Below are positions 24,758-35,479 of a stretch of DNA of 64,000 bases, piece after piece. Origin of the DNA: Eutypella sp. D-1 (Eukaryota > Ascomycota > Sordariomycetes > Xylariales > Diatrypaceae); contig JAJTTP010000008.1 of the NCBI GenBank assembly GCA_023313575.1, positions 1,240,001-1,304,000 of the forward strand. The letters run 5' to 3'. The stretch's first letter is position 1, and the number at the start of each line of letters is the position of its first letter. Both the position numbers and the translations under genes were made by a program. The notes beneath the pieces are model-generated. The model had not been told where the DNA came from. It was given only the letters and a program-made list of their open reading frames with translations, and made no database searches.

Positions 24758-25532
24758 ATCCTAGGTGGAAACGGGAACACTCGCTGTCAGGGGTCATTTG
24801 CAGGAGTTAATATCTCCAGGGCGGCGCTTTTCTTAGTACCCTTTCTCGTTAAGGTATGTCATGGTTAATGTTTGGGGACTGATTACGCATAACCACTCAC
24901 TACTAGGAATCATCTTCTACTTATTCATGTTCAACGTGGCTTCGACTTGGGATGCTGGATCATACATGCTAGTAGGTTAGGGACCCAGTCTTGGCAGAAA
25001 TCATATCGACGACGGATGTTCGCTCCTTGATATTAAATTACATATCTTTAATGCCGAAAATCCATCTATGCTATACGTTATGTTTCTGGTGCTTCCAGGT
25101 CCTGAGTTCCTAAGCTCGGAATATGGAGTGACAATAACGATCTGTCTCGTACTACTCAGTAGTTCCATAACTCTGGCCTACTAGACCAGGATTAGACCTG
25201 TTATTAGCCCTAATGCAGTTTCCTACTTTGGCGACTGGCAATATGAACTTCCTCATAATGCTCACAATCCCAAATAATAGGTCGAACCACTAACATTAAA
25301 CTAGAAGCTTCCCATACAACTAGCTGATTTGAATTCGAAAGTCTCCAGTCTCTAAAAAAGGGGGGATGTCCCAGACCCTGAAAGCAGAGCCTTATTGTGC
25401 CAAGCCGGGTGGGAGTACGGAAGTGAACCAGCCATAGTAAAAGGTGTGCTGGTCTTTCCTCTTGATTGGCTGACTTATGCTGTATGCGCTCTGCTGACTA
25501 GGTGTCACTCGCAGACATACACGACAGTCTGA

Positions 25533-25637
25533 TAGAAAACCCCAAGACCTCAGGTATACTAAGTCCAAAATCTCACCAATCACTACTTCTCGTGCGGCTT
25601 GACCTACATAATACTTTTGAGGTCTTGGGGTTTTCTA
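25533..25637. repeat. 105-bp element with 20-bp perfect inverted repeats
   Basis: The arms TAGAAAACCCCAAGACCTCA (25533-25552) and its exact reverse complement (25618-25637) enclose 65 bp. Partial similarity of the flanks (agacat...atagaaaa) extends the symmetry outwards. The structure could fold into a long hairpin or be a small inverted-repeat transposon. It ends 45 bp before the next element. Confidence 0.75.
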
Positions 25638-25682
25638 TAAGACATGTCTGGTAGTTAACTGGGAATTCTATTAGGTTGTATT

Positions 25683-25837
25683 TGTTACGGATTGGTCACC
25701 CGTATAGGTTCTCCACTATATGTCCAGGGGGTTACATATATATATATGGCTGTAAGCACCAGTATGATTGCCACCATTGCAATCATTCACCAATCTTTTG
25801 GACCCTATGGTGTTACGGTATGGTGCGTACCGTAACA
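25683..25837 (+). mobile_element. 155-bp element with TGTTACGG inverted ends, TSD GTATT
   Basis: It begins TGTTACGG and ends CCGTAACA, an 8-bp perfect terminal inverted repeat that also has the TG...CA form of an LTR. Both flanks are GTATT (25678-25682 and 25838-25842), a clean 5-bp target duplication. A second copy lies at 27739-27889. Its interior includes 'ggtcacccgtatagg' and 'tatgtccagggggt'. It could be a MITE or a very short solo LTR. Confidence 0.85.
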
Positions 25838-26497
25838 GTATTGCATGTGGTACTACCCCTATATGATCGAATTAGGGTTTGTATCTTAGTTGTATATAAG
25901 GGTAGACTGTGGTGTAACTATTTTGTCACTTGTACGCGGGACTGTCATTGGTCATGAAAAGAGATGTACTGGCAGACTGGTTACGTGCGCGGAGGAAGAT
26001 TTCCTTTTCTTGATGTTACGCCTATTAGTCTACCAATTTTATGGCATGGAACATATCATATTTTACTGTTGAACGAAACCATAATCAATTATTTGATTCG
26101 TATACACAATCTTTCAGGTTTTAGAGCCCGGGTCAGTTCATGTAAAATTCGCATCCTAATATGTGATAGAGTTACAAAATCTTCCTAAATCTCAACAGTC
26201 AGCGCCACTGCTACTTAAAGTAGGCTCTCGTATTATAACACAGTGGCGTCCTTCGATGCCACTCCAAGCAATCTCTCAGACACACCGCTGTACCGGATGT
26301 TGCATGCAGTTGATTGGCGCCGAGTAATAAACAGAGGGTAAATAATTGGTCACATTGACATCTACCGTGTCACTTTAATATACTTTAGCACTTAATCAAT
26401 CCCCCTATCTCCACTTCCATTTCACAGCGATCCAGCTCAACGACGAAATTACAACAGACAACCAAGAAGCCCGCAGATAAATATACTTATTAATCAC

Positions 26498-26703
26498 TGT
26501 CAGTTAAGCCTCCCTTAAGGGGGGTGGACTATTTTATAAAGGGGAATGTCGGACATAGACGATCAGGGGATCTTATCCCCGGGGACTGCCAGGGTATATA
26601 TAAATCTTAGGCACCCCCGTTCTGTATTTGGCAAATCGTCTTCCTCTTTTATGCCAATCTACGACTCTCTACCCACGTACTATCTTCGGTCTGTGAACAT
26701 AAC
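26498..26703 (-). repeat. Dispersed ~190-bp repeat, copy 2 (promoter of methyltransferase gene)
   Basis: This is the inverted partner of 22072-22258. It carries the TATATATA-type box and the segment 'gcacccccgttctgtat', and ends close to GTGAACATAACA. It lies 115-320 bp upstream of the methyltransferase start, so it may contribute the core promoter or 5' leader of that gene. Confidence 0.7.
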
Positions 26704-26817
26704 ACTATTAAATTCAACAGGCTAGTTGATATCCATTTCTACCTTCGTCCTTACCGAAACTAGCTTCTGCGAATCTTTTTCATATGCTCCTTACTCTGTG
26801 AAAGTCCTCGGTCGAAG

Positions 26818-27717
26818 ATGACAACTCCCTCGGCCGATGTCGAGGATTATGACCAGTCCAAGTACTGGATCGCACCTGCTAGAAATTTCAGATCTTCAGC
26901 ACGCTTGCATTTGCAGCATTTTCTAATCCAGAATACTCTTGGGTACCTTTTGGAGCCGGCCGTGGAGAAGTGCGTCGCCGGCTTCCAGCAGCTTAAGGTT
27001 GCCGATCTTGCCTGCGGAAATGGTATTTGGCTGAGCGAACTACACTCTCAACTTGGCAAAAGCGGTATTTCCGTTCAGCTGGATGGATTTGATATCAACC
27101 CAGTCAACTTTCCGGACCCAGCCTACCTCCCAGCGTCCGTGACCCTGAAGAAGTTAGATATCCTCGCTAAACCACTTCCTACCGAGCTAAAAGGCATCTA
27201 CGATGTCGTCCATATAAGGGCGTTTGTTAGCATCATACCCGACTCAGACCTGACACCTATTCTCTCCATCGCCTCCGAGCTTCTCAAGCCTGGTGGTTTT
27301 CTGCAGTGGGAGGAATGTCGCGGTGATAGGTTCATCGTGGAGTCGCCTTCACCTCAAACTTCCAAAGTTGCCTGTGATACAATTGTTCAGGTCCTCAAGG
27401 GAGGACTCCAGGCCAAAGGGATCCGAAATGATTGGGTAGACGTTCTGCACACTCATCTTGACCAATACGGGTTCCAAGATGCGCGTTTGCGTGTGCAGGA
27501 AAAGAGGAAGCAAGACTTCAAAGGTTGGACTGAAGATTACTTGATGGTATGGGAGGAGCTTGCAGCTTTCTTCCCCCCCAAGTCCAAGGAACCAAATGCT
27601 CCACTGTCCCGTGAGGCATGGATTGAACTCTTTGCAAAAGCGGTAAAGGAGACAGAACAAGGCGTTGTGATCCACCAGGGGACAGTCATGACTGCGGTGG
27701 GTCAGAAACCTACTTGA
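26818..27717 (+). CDS. SAM-dependent methyltransferase (fungal LaeA/UMTA-like class)
   Basis: This is a 299-aa single-exon class I methyltransferase. Motif I is V-A-D-L-A-C-G-N-G-I-W (about residues 61-71), which binds the adenosylmethionine methionine and ribose. An acidic residue follows after the next strand (D-G-F-D-I-N). The post-I region Y-D-V-V-H-I-R and the motif L-L-K-P-G-G-F-L-Q-W-E-E are typical of fungal methyltransferases found in secondary-metabolite loci and of the LaeA-like group. There is no signal peptide or membrane segment, so it is cytosolic. The ATG follows a pyrimidine-rich leader. It is flanked by short mobile elements on both sides and is followed by a P450 on the same strand. 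Small-molecule tailoring is the likelier role, by inference. The substrate cannot be told from sequence. Confidence 0.88.
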   Translation: MTTPSADVEDYDQSKYWIAPARNFRSSARLHLQHFLIQNTLGYLLEPAVEKCVAGFQQLKVADLACGNGIWLSELHSQLGKSGISVQLDGFDINPVNFPDPAYLPASVTLKKLDILAKPLPTELKGIYDVVHIRAFVSIIPDSDLTPILSIASELLKPGGFLQWEECRGDRFIVESPSPQTSKVACDTIVQVLKGGLQAKGIRNDWVDVLHTHLDQYGFQDARLRVQEKRKQDFKGWTEDYLMVWEELAAFFPPKSKEPNAPLSREAWIELFAKAVKETEQGVVIHQGTVMTAVGQKPT

Positions 27718-28601
27718 TTGTCATCTGATACTATCGCGTGTTACGGGTTGGTCACCCGTATAGGGTTTTCACTATATGTCCAGGGGGTCACATATATATA
27801 TGGCTGTAGCACTAGTATGATTGCCACAATTGAAATCATTCACGAACGTTTTGGTCCCGATGATGTACCAGTATGGCGCAGCCGTAACACCCAAATATAT
27901 AATATTCCGTTCATGAGATTGTAGTAACAGATACACGGAGGTAAGTGTAGCATCTCCATGAAGGATGGATTCGGGAGTCTCCCTTACTTATATCCCGGTG
28001 ATCTTCGGACCTAGAGAATCCCCGGCTCTAATACCTCGGAACCTTTCCCTTTATACTAGTTCCACTTAAGGGGCTCGATTGACCGACAGCTCTATAATGT
28101 TTTGCGTACCCCTCCTGCGACGGTGCAGAGCTCCAGGAAATTATTAGTCGGATGCTTGCATTATAGAGCAATTATGCGACGACATTGCGGCTTGATTCTC
28201 ACCACATTCGTTAGGGCTACGTTGAGGTACCTCTGTTCGTTGGATTGAACCCACGTGGACAGGCTGAACCCTGATGGACGTTACACCCCGGGTGTCTTTA
28301 GCAAATGCGTACACTCCATAGACCCTTGTCAGGTATAGAGCCCCCCTCGCATCCGACTCCACCCCGCGCAGCTCCGTATAACTTCGAAAAATGAGTGGTA
28401 ACACAAAGGAAGGGATAACTTAGGGCAGCTATTCAAACTTCCCATGCCTATAACTGGGGTGTTGAAAGTCCTCAGTACAAGTGTGGATGTGGGCCAACGA
28501 CCAAACAGTCGCTTCTGGTGCCAAAGTCATTGCTCATGCTTCTCTAGTTCCCACCCAGCCCAAGAGTTGAGACCACTGCTACTGCAATCAATCGTCAAGT
28601 C
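27718..28601. other. Intergenic with two small repeats
   Basis: It contains the second copy of the TGTTACGG element (27739-27889) and a diverged third copy of the ~190-bp dispersed repeat (about 27960-28105, recognised by 'gaatccccgg', 'ccctttata' and 'cttaaggggctcgattgaccg'). The rest is unassigned promoter sequence for the following P450. Confidence 0.6.
27739..27889 (+). mobile_element. 151-bp element with TGTTACGG inverted ends, second copy
   Basis: It has the same ends (TGTTACGG...CCGTAACA) and the same interior words as the copy at 25683-25837, with scattered substitutions. It begins 21 bp after the methyltransferase stop codon, so it lies in that gene's 3' untranslated region. The flanks TCGCG and CCCAA do not match, so the target duplication is lost or the copy is rearranged. 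Confidence 0.8.
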
Positions 28602-30307
28602 ATGCATTCTACTCTCATATCCGTTTGTGTAGGCTTGTCCGTCACATATGCATTCCTATGGGCTCTCTTGAAGTTCACTCAGGATGAGTCAGAGCCTCCA
28701 CCTGTCGACACGACTATCCCTTTCATCAGCCCTTTAATCAGCATGTACCGGGCAAGGTTCCGATACTGGACTACGAAGAGGTATGCCTTCAAAGATACCA
28801 ACAGGTCCTTCCTGCTAATAACAAGCTCCTGAAGTCGGTGGCCCATATACACACTTCGATTCCCCGGGGTTCGTCTCTACGTCATCAACTCGACATCATT
28901 GATCCCGGCAGTACAACGCCATCCTCGAACCATCTCGTTTTCACCCATCATGATCAGACTAGTTTCTGCAATGGTGGGCCTTAGCAGAGAGGGACACGAG
29001 ATCGCGAGCTATGAGCCTCTCGAGGATCACGGCTTCACTCTGGGAATTGCCAAAACCATTCATGGTACGCTGGCTCCTGGGCAGAAGCTAGATGCGCTCA
29101 ATAGACGAACTGTGCAATGTATAGCCGACTCTTTGAACAAGTTTGCCTCGGCCAACGGGTCTAGAACGGTAAAAATGTACGAATGGATCACTCACGAAGC
29201 CATGATGGCAACCACGGAGGGTGTATATGGTCCCCACAACCCGTATAGAGATCCCGAGACAGCTGCAGCTTGGTTGTGAGTGACTCTGACCCTAGACCTC
29301 ACACTATTTCTCCTTGCTGTCCCACATATTATGATTCTAGGGTCACTGATAACGCCATTCATAGCCGATACGAGCCCGGCATTATTCCTCTACTGGTTAA
29401 CGTTATGCCGTCACTCACAGCATCAAAATACGTGAAGGCACGCGATCGCGTGATAGAAGCTTACAAGCGCTATTTTGTCGCCAACGGTCATCTCGACCCA
29501 GAGACCTCATCGTTTACCAAGGAGCGCATGGGATTTTTGATGGACCGCGAAATGTCGATCCCGGACATGGCAAAGATGGCAACAGCTACATCCATTGGGA
29601 TCCTCGCCAACACATTGCCAGCGACCTTCTGGCTTGTCTACCACATTATGTCCGATCCTGTCGTGTTTGAAGACTGCCGGAAAGAGCTCTTGGGCGCGGT
29701 CAAAGTCATGGGCGATACATGCGAGGTCGATATGGCCTACGTCAAAGAGTCGTGTCCGATACTGCTTTCGACCTTCAAGGAGGTCTTCCGCTTCCGCGGT
29801 ACCGGTATGTCAGCACGCATGATGATGGAGGATTTTGTCGTCGACAAGTATCTCCTGAAGAAGGGGAGCATAGTCTTGATCCCCGCAATAGTGCAGCATC
29901 GGTTGCAGTCCGCCTGGGGCGACAACGTGGATGAGTTTGACCACAGGCGATTTGTCCGCGAGCCGGGCACCAAGCGACGAACCAACCCGATCGCGTTCCG
30001 CGGATTTGGGGGCGGATCGACGCTCTGTCCGGGACGCCACTTCGCCGCCACCGAAATCCTGACCTTCGCCTCGCTCATCATCCTGCGCTTCGACATTCGG
30101 CCCGTCAAAGGGTACTGGGAGACGCCAGGCATCGAGAATGCGAACATGGCCACTTCGATCCAGACCCCGGACGACGATATCGAGGTGGTTGTTCAGCCCA
30201 GGGACGATAAACGCTGGGTCGTCGTTTTCTCGGGCTCTAACAAGCCGATGGAAGTCTCTGCCGAGGACATCGGGGCAAACGAAGTCGATACTGGCGATGC
30301 CCACTAG
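28602..30307 (+). CDS. Cytochrome P450, CYP7/CYP8 (7-alpha-hydroxylase / prostacyclin synthase)-like
   Basis: This is a 528-aa membrane-anchored P450 in three exons: 28602-28780, 28835-29275 and 29341-30307. The introns are 54 and 65 bp, with CTAAT branch sites, and the total is 1587 nt in frame. The N-terminal anchor (T-L-I-S-V-C-V-G-L-S-V-T-Y-A-F-L) is followed by W-P-I-Y-T-L-R-F-P-G. The haem loop is F-G-G-G-S-T-L-C-P-G-R-H-F-A, with the ExxR element near F-K-E-V-F-R. The haem loop with C-P-G-R-H and the I-helix segment L-A-N-T-L-P-A-T-F-W, which lacks the usual A-G-x-D-T-T, are features of the CYP7/CYP8 group. They are also seen in many fungal P450s of metabolite clusters. It is codirectional with the methyltransferase, 885 bp downstream. 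Substrate is unknown. Confidence 0.9.
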
Positions 30308-32125
30308 TCCGTTGCGTCGTCATTCAAACCTTGACTTCGAGGCACGACGGCGCCTATTCCGGCGCAGCCGCCATGGCTATAGCATCCGCATAATTTGACT
30401 GTGATTCCCGCTACACTATTTGTATGAAAATCTTGATAATCTGTCATAGCTGGTAGAGTAGAAACCAAACTGAACACGATGTCATAAAAAGGCTTGCAAG
30501 ACTGCTCTTTCATATTCAATACCCCATGCGCCGTCGTTTGTGTGCTTCCATCCATTCATGACCGGCCGGTTTGGTGGGTTCCGGCCACCCGGCGTGGACC
30601 CGGAGCCCCTGAGCGATGGCCCCACATATCGTACCGATCGGGTTTTACAGCTGTGATCGGCATGGGCGTGGACGATCACTCGCTCACCGTTACCGAGCCA
30701 CACAACAGCTCTGAGCTCACAGCAGTTGTTGAGATATTGAATCAGAACGCAATGGCAATGATGATCTTATTGACCGATGCGAACAACGCTGGAAGCCGTT
30801 GCCGTGGAGTTTAGGTGTCTATATTCCCGATGTACTTCCACAACATGTCCGCGCAGTAGAGGAGGCCAGCTAGTCGTAGACATGATAAGACGGTTAATTG
30901 GATATCTAGATAGGCACTGGAATTTTATATGTAGGAACGTGCTTGGTAATACTCAAATTTCCATGTTGAAGTCTTTAGGACGTGAGGGCTTGGTATGGGA
31001 CCGTGGAATGTGTGCTGACGTAACATAACCGAGGTTGGCGGGCCTGGCTTTTTATGTAGAAATTGATGTCGTCGTCGCCAAATGTGACGTTGGGCAGGCT
31101 GGAAATTTGTTCACGGTGATACTTAACTCTCAATTGCAATGCTACTTCATGTTAATAGCGCTGTTACCAAAAAGCACTTGCATTCTGTTAATGGCCTCTG
31201 TACTGCATCTGGCAGCCTGGGTATATATAGCGGTGGCATGGATAAATAGTTATCATAACCTACCCGACATACGGAGTACACGGCCCCGGTGAAAAAACAA
31301 CCGATCACTTAGACTAGTGTGGGACTGAAGGCGCTAAACGTATAGCTTTATCAAGCAGTGAAAATGCATTTCGAGCAAGATGATTGGCTACAAAGAATAG
31401 AAAAGCCCGAAGCACCGAAGCAGCTCCTCTATAAGTAATGCCCGGAGTTATCGGACTGAGCAAGTAGGTTAGGTTAAGGAGAGACCACGCAACTACGAAA
31501 CTGCAAAGTAAATACAAAACCCATCGGCCTTGTATCGACCTTGTTGTCTGCAATTCTGCCCCATAATATAGCACCAGTTAAGTACCTTATACGCTATATT
31601 TTCGTAACAGGAGACATTCAACCAGGACAAAATTTTCACATGACAAGGGGATGGATATAGTGGGATAAGTGGGTCATATTTGTTGGTGTTACCTGAAGAG
31701 TGGAGACCATCCCGCTTTTACCCGATCGCTAAAGCTTTACATAGGCCAGCGAGATAGCGACGGGGGGGGAGGGGGTACTTTCCATTTCGTACCGGCCTTA
31801 ATGGGGAACTGTGGGGGGGAGGAGAGGGAGAAAAGGAAGCAGTAAAAAAAAAAAGACCAAAAAAAAAAGAATTAATTATTACCGACTCCGATTCCGAGAC
31901 TTAAACGTTTCCTGTCCTTTTTTTTTCCCCTTACAACAAACATCACCAAAAAGCCTCAGCCTTTCGGTATAATCTTTTTTCTCAACACGGCGTCAGGAAC
32001 GGCCAATTGAGCTTCCTTAGTACATTCTTCGGAGAATCTAAGCCGTCGACATCTTAACATCGTCGTCCTTTCTTTTCTTATTTCTTTCACCCCCCTGTTT
32101 TACTCGTATTTCCCCAGTCGTCACA
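30308..32125. other. Intergenic, no gene recognised
   Basis: No open frame here shows family features. Near 31765-31830 there are G runs, and at 31845-31870 A runs. From 31910 a pyrimidine-rich stretch leads into the phosphate carrier start, as is common for highly expressed fungal genes. Confidence 0.55.
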
Positions 32126-33457
32126 ATGGCCTCCGAAGCGAAGGACAAGGTCGACGCCGCTGCCCGCGTTGCTGCTGCCAACGCTCCCGGTAAGCCCACC
32201 GGTGTCGCTCTCTACTCCCGGTTCGCCCTTGCCGGCGCCGTCTGCTGTGCCGTCACCCACGGTGCCCTTACGCCCGTCGATGTGTACGTTTTACTCCTTT
32301 TTGATATTCAATCTTTTTTTTTTCTTCTCGTCTTGTTCCCACTTGCCAAGTCCTCTCAACCAATCATTTCCACACCGCAGTTGAAGTCACCACGGTGTCG
32401 GCATGAGATTGATTCCCTACAGGAGTGCAAGGCGTAAGTAACATCACTAACACCATGCCCACTACAGCGTCAAGACGAGAATTCAACTCGACCCCGTCAC
32501 GTATAACAATGGTATGATCGGCGGGTTCCGCAAGGTCATCGCCAACGAGGGTGCCGGTGCTCTCCTGACCGGTTTTGGCCCGACATTCGCCGGATACTTC
32601 CTGCAAGGTGCCTTGAAGTTCGGTGGTTACGAATTCTTTAAGCAGCAGTCGATCAACCTGATCGGTGTTGAGAATGCAAGCAACTACCGGACCGGTGTCT
32701 ACCTCGCCTCTTCTGGTCTGGCCGAGTTCTTCGCCGATATTGCCCTGTGCCCTCTCGAGGCTACCCGTATCCGACTTGTCTCCGAGCCTACATACGCAAA
32801 TGGTCTCGTTGGCGGTTTCAGCAAGATCCTGAAGAATGAGGGTGTTGGTGCCCTCTATGCCGGTTTCGGCCCCATCCTCTTCAAGCAGTAAGTTAATAAC
32901 ATAGCGGCGGAGTAGTTCAAGGGTCCCCATCAACAGTACCCTTACTATCTGTCTACATGATTTCTCATCGTGGCATGCTTGCTGACATACGCAACTAGGG
33001 TCCCTTACACCATGACCAAGTTCGTCGTCTACGAGAAGGTCGCCGAAGCTGTCTACCGCATGTACCCCAAGAACACCTGGTCAGACGGCGGTCACACTGC
33101 CGTCAACCTCGGTTCTGGTCTGATGGCCGGTTTCGCTGCCGCTATCGTTTCTCAGCCCGCCGACACTATGCTCTCCAAGATCAACAAGACCAAGGGTCTT
33201 CCCGGTGAGAGCACCACGAGCCGTCTCATCAAGATCGCCAAGGATCTCGGTCTCAAGGGCTCCTTCAGCGGTATCGGTGCCCGTCTCGTCATGGTTGGTA
33301 CCTTAACAGCCGGCCAGTTCGCCATCTATGGTAAGACATCGCCCCCAACAACCCCCCTCATCACAATAACCTTCAAATGAATTGCTATACTAACCTAGAA
33401 ACAGGCGATATCAAGAAGGCTCTGGGAGCCACGGGTGGCGTGGAGATCAGCAAATAA
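32126..33457 (+). CDS. MIR1: Mitochondrial phosphate carrier
   Basis: This is the inner-membrane phosphate/proton symporter that feeds ATP synthase. It has four exons: 32126-32283, 32468-32887, 32999-33330 and 33405-33457. They total 963 nt, 320 aa, the usual length. The three mitochondrial-carrier repeats are clear, each with the Px[DE]xx[KR] signature: [19 protein letters not shown] and [11 protein letters not shown]. The remaining sequence ([32 protein letters not shown]) matches the MIR1/PiC family throughout rather than PIC2-like copper carriers. The short Ala-rich N-terminus ahead of the first helix shows no long cleavable presequence. The leader is pyrimidine-rich. Last residues are G-G-V-E-I-S-K. 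Confidence 0.96.
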
Positions 33458-35479
33458 GAGACGTCCCAACGTTTCCAGGACGACTTGTAGGATGTAATAT
33501 TATAGACAGGTATAGAATCGAACTTTGCGCGTGTTGATTTCTCTATCCTCCTATTGACACCGGTGCGCTTCCGGTTTGTGAGCAATGATCTGGATTCATA
33601 CATACTCTCTCTGTACATTAAGGTTAGGCAGCATGGAACGGCACCACTGATCGAGTTCTCTTTAACATGGAACAGGACCTTCTGAGCTTGGCCCGGCGGG
33701 CGTTCAGGAGCGTTCTTGCAAAAGAAGTGCTGGTTCGGGATGATGCTGCATGATTTCCAAAGAACATAATGTAATGAAAAGAGTAGAAAGGCTTGTGAAT
33801 GGTGACTCAGAACTGCCTCCTGGGGTTCTATCAATGAATTGCCCTGCCCTATGCTTCTAGGCATGCACAGCATTGCCACAGGTGACGACAGATGAGAGGC
33901 GGTCAGTCTGGAGCCCGAAGGGAGGGGGATGAGTGGTAGGATAGCAGACGGGGTGTTTGCTGTCTCGTTGCTAGAACAGTAAACCCACCGCGCGGCAGTA
34001 TCACGGCAGCGGGATGCCCATTGACTACTTCCAATGCCGACAATCAACAACTCAACAGAGCTTGTGCGGGGGGGGGGGGGGTGACTGACATCCTGACAAT
34101 ATGGCTCGTTCATAGAAATGTCTAGACTTCGGGGCCGCAGTGACCGGTCGGATCCTGGTCTAGATGAAGCCATGGAAGTTCAGAAATGTTGGGGATGGTT
34201 GCTTCATTGACCGCTCGTTCGTTCACCTGTTTGACGTTTTTGCCTTCTTGGATTGAGATCTCAAGACCTAACTCTGAGTGCCTCGTCTCGAGTTTCCGTG
34301 TCTGTCGCCATTATACGATTCCAACAATTCCATAGACCCATCTGTTTTACCATCGGGGAGCGCCTATAGCCACAGCGTTATAGCGGTGATGTCCTCATAC
34401 TTCATTCAGCTTGCATTGTTTCAAGCCATGCTGCAACGGTGAGACAATGGAGTCTGCAGTGCGCTGCGTGTGTGCTGTGTATACCGTCCGCTATAATCCA
34501 TGGGTTGGTGGGCCTTCTCGTTCACCGGGATGCAGTCGGTAGACCTCCAGGAGTCGATTATGCCGAACCCATGTAGGTGCACGAAGTCGCCATGGCCTGA
34601 CTTCGGTCACCAATGGCCCGCATGCACGACGGTTTGAGACAAGTCGCTGATGCCACAAACGGGGTGGGGGGGCTATTACGAAAAACGGCGCTTGCGGTCT
34701 AAGGGATCCCTCGTTTCCACGACGTCGGATGGAGAGAATTGTCCGGTCTGGACTCTGGACTGATGCGGCTGCACGATTGATGATACTGCCGGTGCCAAGA
34801 CTAAGTCCCGGCGTCGTACTTCCCCCCATACATTTCACGGCAGGTCGAGTCGATTCTGAATCAGCCCACTTAGCGGACTCGGAGCCCCGTTCCTTCGTCT
34901 CGAAAATGTGGCGTGGCGCGCTTAGCGGGTCGAGGAAGGTTTTCACGAGCCGTCGTCCCCTGCTATGGGCATACTAGCAATCGGCGGCTACCGTGGCCCA
35001 AAAGCGGCCCCGGCCCAATTAATGTGGTACAACCGTGGCGCTTGGGGAGGGGAGGGGGCGATCTTCCCAACGGGAACTTGCTTGCTGCGCTACACCTGGC
35101 CCCAATATCGGGACCCCGTCTTAGTCGTTGCGCCCGGGGTCACCAGAACTTGTTCGGGACGACGCCATAGTGTCATATCGAACCATGTAACCGCACCGAG
35201 TATCCCCGGAAATCGCCCCGAGCCGTGCCCGTGGCACAAGAACACATCTATCTCCCCTTGCGCTACGAACGAGACCTAAGCAGCCCGCGAGGTCCATGCC
35301 TATACTTCATGTATAAATGGGGTCGCCGACCCCCTTTACCAGAATGAAGCTCTCCTTGCCTCAACCCAGAGCAGATCAACTCAAGACAGACAGTTTCTAG
35401 GGACACTAGACCAACGACAAGACAAAAAAAAACATTACTCCAGCAACTTCCTCCAAGAACGGACTTCCATTTTAACACC
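33458..35479. other. Intergenic, no gene recognised
   Basis: The first part is the 3' untranslated region of the phosphate carrier. A 13-base G run lies near 34069-34081 and another G-rich stretch near 35045-35060. A TATA-like word (tataaatggg) at about 35312 is suited to the small gene that starts at 35480. The open frames on either strand have low-complexity composition and no recognisable domain. Confidence 0.55.

Larger units (their letters stand above)
24758..26817. other. Intergenic, repeat-rich, with possible gene relics
   Basis: Two short coding-like stretches follow the membrane-protein gene. About 24790-24855 reads G-V-N-I-S-R-A-A-L-F-L-V-P-F-L-V-K before a GTATGT donor, and about 24907-24979 reads I-I-F-Y-L-F-M-F-N-V. 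Both are hydrophobic and then hit stops, so they may be remnants of a decayed membrane protein. The rest contains the 155-bp element at 25683, the 20-bp inverted repeat at 25533/25618 and the second copy of the ~190-bp repeat at 26498. That copy lies within the promoter region of the methyltransferase. Confidence 0.5.

Noticed and set aside
25676..26188. Several overlapping short plus-strand frames
   Set aside because: They run through the TGTTACGG mobile element and adjoining repeats. Their translations (Tyr/Cys/His-rich) resemble no protein family.
31314..31574. An 86-codon minus-strand frame with a hydrophobic middle
   Set aside because: No ATG with context, no conservation signal visible and no neighbouring exons. 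The hydrophobicity alone is not enough.
33385..34173. A 262-codon open frame on the minus strand overlapping the end of the phosphate carrier
   Set aside because: It starts with ATG but is Ser/Arg-rich and low in structure. It reads through the antisense of the carrier's last exon and has no recognisable motif. Probably chance.
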